Made by a program: the position numbers and the translations under genes. From Hyphomicrobiales bacterium (GTDB lineage: Bacteria > Pseudomonadota > Alphaproteobacteria > Rhizobiales > Aestuariivirgaceae): a stretch of DNA of 6,673 nucleotides. The notes beneath the pieces are model-generated. The model was not told where the DNA came from. It made no database searches and saw nothing but the letters and a program-made list of their open reading frames with translations. The DNA is taken from positions 2,934-9,606 of the forward strand of contig PLXI01000216.1 in the NCBI GenBank assembly GCA_003151375.1. Direction: 5' to 3'. Shown here in pieces: positions 1-6,673 of this stretch. Position 1 is the stretch's first letter. Each line of letters opens with the position of its first letter.

Positions 1-462
1 AGCAGCCAGGACGAAGCCGATGCGCTTTCGCACCGCATTATAAAACCTGAGACTTCTGAGAAAATACGGTTTCTTTTCCGCGCCAATGTTGAGGGCGGAA
101 CCGGAGGAAAAGCTGATGTGCTGGGCTACCGCGTGGGTGGCAAAACCGGCACGGCCGAAAAAGTGATCAACGGGCGTTACTCAAAAGACAAAAGTCTTTC
201 GAGTTTCATTGGCGCCTTCCCCATGGATCATCCGAGATATTCTATTCTTGTGATGTTGGATGAGCCCGGCCCCCTTCCGGAAACCTTTGGCTTCACAACC
301 GCTGGCTGGAATGCTGTGCCAACGGCACATAACATCATCGCGCGCATCGCTCCCATATTAGGCGTTGAGCCCGTGTTCTCGCCTGAGGATTTGGCTAAGC
401 TTGCCAAGCAAAAAGCAGTAGAGGATAAGCTGGCAAAGCAGGCCCCAGAGAGGCAGGGTTGA
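1..462 (+). CDS. ftsI: FtsI / PBP3, septal peptidoglycan D,D-transpeptidase (C-terminal fragment)
   Basis: This is the 3' end of a class B penicillin-binding protein, the septal transpeptidase that crosslinks peptide stems in the periplasm as partner of FtsW. The frame is open from base 1 and ends at TGA 460-462, giving 153 residues. The fragment carries the third active-site motif of the family, KTGTAEK at fragment residues 48-54, preceded by the usual GTGGKADVLGYRVGG lead-in. After it come SFIGAFP (68-74) and the strand YSILVMLDEP (80-89), as expected for the end of a transpeptidase fold. The last 25 or so residues are a charged, Lys/Ala/Glu-rich tail. The Ser-x-x-Lys and Ser-x-Asn motifs, the membrane anchor and the start codon lie left of the window, so integrity upstream cannot be judged. 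Position directly before murE supports ftsI rather than another class B PBP. A GTG at 118 falls inside the domain and is not a start. Confidence 0.95.
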   Translation, partial: SSQDEADALSHRIIKPETSEKIRFLFRANVEGGTGGKADVLGYRVGGKTGTAEKVINGRYSKDKSLSSFIGAFPMDHPRYSILVMLDEPGPLPETFGFTTAGWNAVPTAHNIIARIAPILGVEPVFSPEDLAKLAKQKAVEDKLAKQAPERQG

Positions 463-465
463 AAC

Positions 466-1935
466 ATGACTGTCGCCCTCAGCTATCTATTGGGTCCTGA
501 TGCGCCATTGCCTGCGAGTGGCGATGCGCAAATTGCAGGCCTGACGGCTGATAGCCGCGAAGTGAAACCGGGTTTTTTATTTGCTGCTTTGCCCGGTGTG
601 AAAGCTGATGGTGCGGCTTTTATCAATAAAGCTTTTGCAGCTGGCGCTGTGGCCGTGATTTGCAAGCCAGGCAGCTATACTGGCTCTCACCCGGTCATCG
701 CCACCCCCAATCCGCGTCACTTGCTAGCTGTGATGGCCGCAAGGTTTTATGATAAACAGCCTGATACGATTGTTGCTGTTACTGGCACTAATGGCAAAAC
801 CTCAGTTGCAATTTTTGTTCGCCAAATTTGGGAGGCCATGGGTTTTCGGGCTGCCAGCCTTGGCACGATTGGCGTTGTCGGCCCAAGCGATTCAAAATGC
901 GGCACAAAATATCTCGGTGCAACCACACCGGATCCGGTCGCGCTGGCAAAGCTTGTCGCTGATTTGCGCGACGATCATGTCAGCCATCTGGCGATTGAAG
1001 CTTCCAGCCACGGCCTCGAACAGAACCGCTTGGATGGACTTCGTCTGACGGCTGGTGCCTTCACCAATTTAACGCGCGACCATTTGGATTATCACGGCAC
1101 GCTCGAAAATTATTTTGCGGCCAAACTCCAATTATTCAACAGGCTTTTGTCGGAGGGCGCAGGCGCTGTGATCAATATGGATAGCGATCATGGGGCCCAA
1201 GTTTTGGCCGCCGCCAAGAAGGCTGGGCTTGCCTGTTACCGCGTGGGTCGCAATGGTGTTGAACTCAAACTATTGGACGTTAAGCCAGCTGGCCTTGGCC
1301 AGATGCTTAAGCTTGAAACTGCCAATGGCATCAGGCAAGTGGCACTTCCTTTGGCGGGAGATTTTCAAGTCTCCAACGCCTTGGTGGCCGCTGGTTTGGT
1401 GATTGCTTCAGGCGGCGAATTAGAGCTCACCCTGCATGCGTTGGAAAGCCTGAAAGGCGCGCGCGGACGCCTGGAACTAGTTGGCACATCGGTTTCGGGC
1501 GGAAATGTTTTTGTGGACTATGCCCACACACCGGATGCTTTGGAAAATGTGCTGCAAGCACTTCGGCCTGCAACGCGCGGAAAACTGATTGTGGTTTTCG
1601 GCTGTGGCGGAGACCGCGACAAAGGTAAGCGCCCATTGATGGGTGAGATTGCATCGCGCCTCGCTGACCACGTGATTGTAACAGACGATAATCCACGCAG
1701 CGAGGTGCCTGAAATTATTAGAAGCGAAATTTTAGCGGCCGCTCCCAAAGCTCAAAATATCGGCGATCGCGCCAGCGCAATCAGAACGGCGGTCGAAATA
1801 ATGCGCAGTGGTGATGTTGTGTTGGTCGCAGGCAAAGGCCACGAAGAAGGCCAGCAAGTGGGTGCAAAGCTGTTGCCCTTTGTAGATCATGATGCCGTGC
1901 GCGCTGCCTTGGCGGGGGAAGCCTATCATGGCTGA
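466..1935 (+). CDS. murE: MurE, UDP-MurNAc-L-Ala-D-Glu:meso-diaminopimelate ligase
   Basis: This cytoplasmic Mur ligase adds meso-diaminopimelate to UDP-MurNAc-L-Ala-D-Glu using ATP. The 489 residues match the usual family length. In order: an N-terminal UDP-binding domain with the TADSREVKPG stretch (28-36), the ATP P-loop TGTNGKTS (106-113), the substrate motif TTPDP (153-157), EASSHGL (178-184), NLTRDHLDYHG (201-211), and Lys220 in AAKLQLF, which aligns with the carbamylated lysine of the family. The C-terminal domain holds DYAHTPDAL (351-359), FGCGGDRDKGKRP (378-390) and GKGHE (456-460). DNPR at 408-411 is the recognised signature for meso-DAP rather than L-lysine. The ATG at 466 sits three bases after the ftsI stop and in the same frame. 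A purine-rich GAGAGG at 448-453 lies about 12 bases upstream, so the ribosome site is modest and coupling to ftsI is likely. No other nearby start fits better. Family and amino-acid specificity are both secure. Confidence 0.98.
   Translation: MTVALSYLLGPDAPLPASGDAQIAGLTADSREVKPGFLFAALPGVKADGAAFINKAFAAGAVAVICKPGSYTGSHPVIATPNPRHLLAVMAARFYDKQPDTIVAVTGTNGKTSVAIFVRQIWEAMGFRAASLGTIGVVGPSDSKCGTKYLGATTPDPVALAKLVADLRDDHVSHLAIEASSHGLEQNRLDGLRLTAGAFTNLTRDHLDYHGTLENYFAAKLQLFNRLLSEGAGAVINMDSDHGAQVLAAAKKAGLACYRVGRNGVELKLLDVKPAGLGQMLKLETANGIRQVALPLAGDFQVSNALVAAGLVIASGGELELTLHALESLKGARGRLELVGTSVSGGNVFVDYAHTPDALENVLQALRPATRGKLIVVFGCGGDRDKGKRPLMGEIASRLADHVIVTDDNPRSEVPEIIRSEILAAAPKAQNIGDRASAIRTAVEIMRSGDVVLVAGKGHEEGQQVGAKLLPFVDHDAVRAALAGEAYHG
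1914..1920 (+). promoter_or_regulatory. Ribosome binding site of murF
   Basis: GGGGGAA lies inside the last codons of murE, seven bases before the ATG at 1928. It decides the murF start: the in-frame ATG codons further upstream (from 1889) have no such spacing and would add 13 residues without family support. Confidence 0.65.
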
Positions 1936-3367
1936 TCTCTTGGCCAATCGCCCGCTGTGGACAGTGCAGGAGTTGATTGCTGCAACGGGTGGCAAGCTGA
2001 TAGGCACAATAACGGCAGCTATGAATGGTGTTTCCATTGACAGTCGCAACATTGCGACTGGCGATATTTTCGTGGCCATCAAAGGCGACATACACGATGG
2101 CCATGCCTTCGCTATCAAGGCATTGCATGCGGGCGCGGGCGTGGCACTTGTCTCAAAAGTGACCGATGACATGAAGGCTGCTGGGCCGGTGTTACAAGTA
2201 TCCACTGACCCATTGCAGGCATTGGAAAACATGGGCAGGGCCGCGCGCGAGTGGAACAAAGGCAAAGCCATCGCCGTCACCGGAAGCGTGGGCAAAACCT
2301 CCACCAAAGAAATGCTACGTGTGGCACTGGCCGCCTCTGGTGAAACCCATTGCTCCGCCGCCAGTTTCAATAATCACTGGGGCGTGCCACTCACGCTGGC
2401 GCGCCTGCCGCGCAGTGCCGCTTTCGGCGTGTTTGAAATCGGCATGAACCATGCAGGTGAAATCACGCCACTTGTGGGCATGGTAAAACCTGACGTTGCT
2501 ATCGTCACCACAATAGCTGCCAGCCACTTAGGCCATTTCCATTCGCTTGATGATATTGCCGAAGCGAAGTCTGAAATCTTCTCCGGTGTGGTGAACGGTG
2601 GTGCGGCCATCATCAATCGCGATACACCCTATTTTGAATTTCTTAAAAGCCGCGCCGAGATCAACGCCATCAGAACCATTATCAGCTTTGGTTTGCATGA
2701 AAAATCTGATGTGCAGCTGAAACAACTTGCACTTCATCCCACCTGTTCATGCATCACCGCCGATGTGATGGGAGAAGCCGTGACGTTTAAACTTGGAGCA
2801 CCGGGTGCTCATATGGCCGCCAACAGCCTTGCGGTTTTGGCAGCGGTGAAATTTGCCGGGGCCGATTTGGCCAAGGCCTGTTTGGCGCTAGCTACAGTGG
2901 CCCCCGCCAAAGGCCGCGGCGGCCAAGAACTTCTCGCCACCAACGGCGGCGACATTCTGCTGATTGATGAAAGCTATAATGCCAATCCTCATTCCATGGC
3001 AGCGGCTTTGAGTTTACTCACCACCGTTTCTAAATCTCGCAAAGGCCGCAAAATTGCAGTTTTAGGCGATATGTTGGAACTGGGACAGTTCAGCACAGAA
3101 TTGCATAGAGGCTTAACCAAAGCATTGGACGAGGCGGGCATTGACCTACTATACGCCGCTGGCCCGATGATGCGCGAGCTTTGGGATACTGTTCCGCAGG
3201 CTCGGCGTGGGGTTCATGCTGAAACTTCAGCGGGCTTGACGCATGCGTTGGTGGCAAGCTTACGACCAGGCGACAGCGTGGTTGTCAAAGGCTCATTCGG
3301 CAGCAACATGGGCTTGGTGGTGGAGGCGTTGCGCCAACGCTTTCGCGCTCTAAAGAAAGAGATGTGA
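1928..3367 (+). CDS. murF: MurF, UDP-MurNAc-tripeptide:D-Ala-D-Ala ligase
   Basis: This ligase completes the cytoplasmic pentapeptide precursor by adding D-Ala-D-Ala, with ATP. From the chosen start (MADLLANRPLW) it is 479 residues, slightly longer than the E. coli enzyme. Visible motifs: SIDSRNIATGDIFVAIKG (36-53) in the N-terminal UDP-binding domain, the P-loop TGSVGKTS (118-125), SFNNHWGVPLTLARLP (146-161), the GMNHAGEI motif (172-179), HLGHFHSLDDIAEAKSEIF (200-218), the GAPGAHMAANSLA segment (290-302), DESYNANPHSM (347-357), LGDMLELG (379-386), and a C-terminal VKGSFGSNMG (453-462). DESYNANP and GMNHAGEI separate MurF from MurC, MurD and MurE. The first eight bases overlap the end of murE, and the well-spaced GGGGGAA sets the start. 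A longer reading from 1889 is possible on paper but lies inside murE. The stop at 3365-3367 is followed almost at once by mraY in the same frame. Confidence 0.97.
   Translation: MADLLANRPLWTVQELIAATGGKLIGTITAAMNGVSIDSRNIATGDIFVAIKGDIHDGHAFAIKALHAGAGVALVSKVTDDMKAAGPVLQVSTDPLQALENMGRAAREWNKGKAIAVTGSVGKTSTKEMLRVALAASGETHCSAASFNNHWGVPLTLARLPRSAAFGVFEIGMNHAGEITPLVGMVKPDVAIVTTIAASHLGHFHSLDDIAEAKSEIFSGVVNGGAAIINRDTPYFEFLKSRAEINAIRTIISFGLHEKSDVQLKQLALHPTCSCITADVMGEAVTFKLGAPGAHMAANSLAVLAAVKFAGADLAKACLALATVAPAKGRGGQELLATNGGDILLIDESYNANPHSMAAALSLLTTVSKSRKGRKIAVLGDMLELGQFSTELHRGLTKALDEAGIDLLYAAGPMMRELWDTVPQARRGVHAETSAGLTHALVASLRPGDSVVVKGSFGSNMGLVVEALRQRFRALKKEM
3356..3362 (+). promoter_or_regulatory. Probable ribosome binding site of mraY
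   Basis: The purine tract AAAGAGA at the end of murF is eight bases before the ATG at 3371 and only five before the GTG at 3368. The spacing favours the ATG as the mraY start. The match to a consensus Shine-Dalgarno sequence is only partial. Confidence 0.45.
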
Positions 3368-3370
3368 GTG

Positions 3371-4459
<1,089 letters not shown>

Positions 4460-5854
4460 ATGTTTCCAGCCACCACCTTTGCAAAAAAAAGGCTCGGCGT
4501 TTTTGGTCTCGCCCGGTCGGGTATTTCCTGCGCACGCGCACTCTTGCTTGGTGGCGCAGAGGTGTTGGCTTGGGACGACAGTGAGCCCGCTGTAGAGAAG
4601 GCTAAAGCTGAAGGCTTGGTGATCACCAATTTGCACACTGTCGATTTTAAAACGCTGGACGCTCTGGTGTTAAGCCCCGGTGTGCCGCTGACGCATCCTG
4701 AGCCACATTGGACAGTGGTGAAAGCCAAGTCAGCTGGCATAGAAATTATTGGCGATACAGAAATTTTCGCGCGTGAATTGGCAATGACCAGTGCCAAATT
4801 AATTGCCATCACCGGCACCAATGGCAAATCCACAACCACAGCTTTGATTGGTCATGTGTTGCATGAAGGTGGTCTTGACGTAGATGTGGGTGGAAACATC
4901 GGTCTTGCGGTTTTCAATTTGCGCGCACCCGAAGCGGGCCGGATATATGTGTTGGAACTTTCATCTTTTCAAATTGATTTGATGCCACGCCTAAAGCCCG
5001 ATGTCGGCATTCTCACCAACATCACACCAGATCATCTTGATCGGCATGGTACGCTGGAAAATTATGCTGCTGTCAAGGCGCGGCTATTTGCAAAGATGAG
5101 TAAGGAGGCAACGGCTTTGATTGGCGTTGATGATGTTTCATCTGCTCACATTTTTGCGAGCCACAAAGACGCCACAGCAGTATCTGTGCAACGCGACCTC
5201 AATGATGGACTTTCAGCGCCCAACGGTATTTTGCGCTCAAAGCAGAATGGCAAATGTGTTGATGAGATCGATCTCAGAGCCATGCCTGCCTTGAAGGGCC
5301 GCCATAACTGGCAAAACGCGTGCATGGCTTATGGTGCGGCCAAAGCTTTGGGCCTCAGCACTGCTAAAATCGCCGCCGCAATGCAAAGCTTTCCGGGCCT
5401 TGCCCACCGTATGCAAGAAATTGCAAGCCTGGGCAAAGTGGCCTTCGTCAATGACAGCAAGGCCACCAACGCGGACGCCGCTGAAAAAGCCTTGTCATCT
5501 TTCACCAACATCTATTGGATCGCTGGCGGTATCGCCAAAACTGGCGGCATTGAACCATTGGCAAACCTCTTCAACCGCATAAGCAAAGCCTATCTGATCG
5601 GCGCTGCGGCAACAGAATTTGCCCAAACATTAAAGGGCATAGTTGATTTTGAAATGTGTGAAACGCTGGAACATGCGGTGCAATCAGCCGCACGAGATTC
5701 TGCCTCGAGCACAAAACCAAATCCGGTTGTTTTGCTTTCTCCAGCCTGCGCATCATTTGACCAATACCAAAATTTCGAAATACGGGGCCAAGCTTTTGCG
5801 GGCTTTGTTGCAAAACTGCCGGGCATCACTATGGCCCAAGGAGTCTTATCATGA
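4460..5854 (+). CDS. murD: MurD, UDP-MurNAc-L-alanine:D-glutamate ligase
   Basis: This cytoplasmic ATP-dependent ligase adds D-glutamate to UDP-MurNAc-L-Ala, two steps before MurF. It has 464 residues. The N-terminal Rossmann-like UDP domain shows FGLARSG (15-21) and LSPGVP (71-76). The central domain has the P-loop TGTNGKST (118-125), GGNIG (144-148), LELSSFQ (165-171), TNITPDHLDRHG (186-197) and Lys206 in AAVKARLF, at the carbamylated-lysine position. The C-terminal domain has HNWQNA (282-287), HRMQ (316-319), NDSKATN (331-337), GGIAKTGG (356-363) and LLSPACASFDQ (425-435). The first glycine loop has Ala18 where E. coli has Gly, probably ordinary variation. The ATG directly follows the mraY stop with no spacer. 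Only a weak GAAG (4447-4450) precedes it, so translation probably depends on ribosomes finishing mraY. The opening MFPATTFAKK resembles other alphaproteobacterial MurD N-termini, which supports this start. Confidence 0.98.
   Translation: MFPATTFAKKRLGVFGLARSGISCARALLLGGAEVLAWDDSEPAVEKAKAEGLVITNLHTVDFKTLDALVLSPGVPLTHPEPHWTVVKAKSAGIEIIGDTEIFARELAMTSAKLIAITGTNGKSTTTALIGHVLHEGGLDVDVGGNIGLAVFNLRAPEAGRIYVLELSSFQIDLMPRLKPDVGILTNITPDHLDRHGTLENYAAVKARLFAKMSKEATALIGVDDVSSAHIFASHKDATAVSVQRDLNDGLSAPNGILRSKQNGKCVDEIDLRAMPALKGRHNWQNACMAYGAAKALGLSTAKIAAAMQSFPGLAHRMQEIASLGKVAFVNDSKATNADAAEKALSSFTNIYWIAGGIAKTGGIEPLANLFNRISKAYLIGAAATEFAQTLKGIVDFEMCETLEHAVQSAARDSASSTKPNPVVLLSPACASFDQYQNFEIRGQAFAGFVAKLPGITMAQGVLS
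5838..5843 (+). promoter_or_regulatory. Strong ribosome binding site of ftsW, overlapping a GANTC word
   Basis: AAGGAG lies seven bases before the ATG at 5851 and is the best Shine-Dalgarno match in the window. It sits within the last codons of murD. Its last three bases also form the beginning of GAGTC (5841-5845), a possible CcrM adenine-methylation site. Confidence 0.85.
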
Positions 5855-6673
5855 AACTGATCAAACGTTCCGATCGTGGTACGCTGGCGCGCTGGTGGTT
5901 CACCATCGATAAGGCCTTGCTATCATCAGTCATGCTGCTGATGGCGATTGGCGTTTTAGTTTCCATGGCAGCAAGCCCACCCGTGGCTGAACGCATTGGA
6001 CTTGCACCATTCCATTTTTTCAAAAACCAAGTGGTTTTTTTGCTCATGGGCTTTGTGGGCCTAATGACGGTTTCATTCTTCAATACGGATTATGTGCGTC
6101 GCACGGGCTTTGTTGCTTTTCTTGGTGGACTGGTTTTGATGGCGGCGACTTTGAAATACGGTCCCGAGATTAAAGGCTCACATCGTTGGATTTATTTAGG
6201 CCCGCTTAATTTGCAACCCTCGGAACTGGCTAAACCCGGCTTTGTGATTGTGGCTGCTTGGTTTCTCGCGCAGCAAAACAAAAGACCCGATATGCCAGGT
6301 GCATGGATTGCCTTCGGTGCGGCCATTGCATTCCTCACACTCTTGGTATTGCAGCCAGACTTTGGGCAGACGGCGCTTGTCATTCTCACTTTTGGTGCAA
6401 TGTTGTTGGTCTATGGCATTGCTTGGAAATATATTTTCGGTCTCACCGGTTTTGTGCTTGGTGGTGGCTTGTTGTCTTACGTGCTTGTACCGCATGTGGC
6501 CTCACGCATTGACCGCTTTATCCATCCTGACAAGGGCGACACCTTTCAAGTGGATACAGCAACGGCAGCCTTCAACAACGGTGGCTTGCTGGGGGCAGGC
6601 GCAGGCGGCGGCACAGCCAAGTTAGTACTGCCCGATGCGCACACGGATTTTGCTTATGCTGTGGTGGGTGAGG
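5851..6673 (+). CDS. ftsW: FtsW, SEDS-family septal peptidoglycan glycosyltransferase (N-terminal part, runs off window)
   Basis: FtsW polymerises lipid II into glycan strands at the division septum together with FtsI. The first 274 codons are present and the frame is open to the right edge; an estimated 100 or so residues are missing. A short basic cytoplasmic start (MKLIKRSDRG...WWFTIDK) is followed by hydrophobic segments at about 22-42, 57-77, 86-101, 127-141, 150-168, 172-190 and 193-213. SEDS signatures are clear: GSHRWIYLGPLNLQPSE (109-125), LQPDFGQT (167-174), SRIDRF (218-223) and the loop PDAHTDFAYAVVGE (261-274). Asp266 in HTDF corresponds to the aspartate regarded as catalytic in FtsW and RodA. 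RodA and SpoVE are related alternatives, but the position after murD and the PDAHTDF form favour FtsW. The start ATG overlaps the murD stop as ATGA and has the strong AAGGAG site, so this gene can be both coupled and independently initiated. Confidence 0.97.
   Translation, partial: MKLIKRSDRGTLARWWFTIDKALLSSVMLLMAIGVLVSMAASPPVAERIGLAPFHFFKNQVVFLLMGFVGLMTVSFFNTDYVRRTGFVAFLGGLVLMAATLKYGPEIKGSHRWIYLGPLNLQPSELAKPGFVIVAAWFLAQQNKRPDMPGAWIAFGAAIAFLTLLVLQPDFGQTALVILTFGAMLLVYGIAWKYIFGLTGFVLGGGLLSYVLVPHVASRIDRFIHPDKGDTFQVDTATAAFNNGGLLGAGAGGGTAKLVLPDAHTDFAYAVVGE

Noticed and set aside
564..570. T-rich run after CCGGG in early murE as a terminator
   Set aside because: There is no matching upstream stem, and it lies 100 bases into an intact gene.
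1889..1927. A longer murF beginning at an ATG at 1889
   Set aside because: The extra 13 residues lie inside murE and have no family support, while the ATG at 1928 has a well-placed GGGGGAA and gives a typical MurF N-terminus.
1732..2370. A 212-codon open frame on the minus strand across the murE/murF junction
   Set aside because: It lies fully opposite two well-supported genes, shows no recognisable motif or domain, and has the Ala/Ser/Met-rich make-up of an antisense shadow.
2796..2810. Perfect inverted repeat GAGCACC-G-GGTGCTC in murF
   Set aside because: The one-base centre is too tight for an ordinary RNA hairpin, and the bases encode the conserved Gly-Ala-Pro-Gly-Ala-His segment. It has no T run and is far from any gene boundary, so chance plus coding constraint explains it.
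2911..2923. GC-rich palindrome GGCCGC-G-GCGGCC in murF
   Set aside because: It is a short, tight repeat from Gly/Arg codons, with no following T run and no position suggesting control.
3368..3370. GTG as the mraY start
   Set aside because: It is only five bases after the purine tract, and the next codon is an ATG with better spacing that gives the common Met-Leu opening. The difference is one residue.
6248..6625. A 125-codon plus-strand frame with Cys and Trp near the right end
   Set aside because: It is an out-of-frame shadow of ftsW, whose own frame shows all SEDS motifs and runs off the window.

Overview
This window is an internal piece of the dcw (division and cell wall) cluster. It lies entirely on the + strand in the order ftsI (3' end) - murE - murF - mraY - murD - ftsW (5' part). 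All six genes are recognised from family motifs in their translations. The gene order, the MurE meso-diaminopimelate motif, and the style of the MurD and FtsW N-termini (WDD after the first glycine loop; RSDR...WWFTIDK at the start of FtsW) suggest an alphaproteobacterium, perhaps of Hyphomicrobiales type. That placement is inference. The base composition looks moderate (about half G+C) and even throughout, with no sign of a foreign insert.

Layout: 1-462 is the C-terminal 153 residues of FtsI. 466-1935 is murE, 1928-3367 murF (8-base overlap with murE), 3371-4459 mraY, 4460-5854 murD (starting on the base after the mraY stop), and 5851-6673 ftsW (ATGA overlap with murD), which runs off the right edge. 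Only six bases lie outside coding frames (463-465 and 3368-3370), so there is no gene-free stretch. I see no tRNA, rRNA, mobile element, CRISPR array or convincing terminator. The close packing implies one polycistronic transcript with coupled translation. Its promoter must lie upstream of the window.

How the genes work together: MurD, MurE and MurF are the cytoplasmic ATP-dependent ligases that add D-Glu, meso-DAP and D-Ala-D-Ala to UDP-MurNAc-L-Ala. MraY moves the resulting phospho-MurNAc-pentapeptide onto undecaprenyl phosphate, making lipid I. FtsW polymerises lipid II at the septum, and FtsI crosslinks the new glycan. All catalytic motifs I could check within the window are intact.

I found no undescribed system here; the locus is a textbook one. 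The most interesting signal is at the DNA-word level. The CcrM methylation word GANTC occurs only four times by my manual scan, where about 26 would be expected by chance, and one of the four overlaps the ftsW ribosome binding site. A second curiosity is that neighbouring genes often share one reading frame, separated by a single stop codon (ftsI/murE, murF/mraY and mraY/murD).
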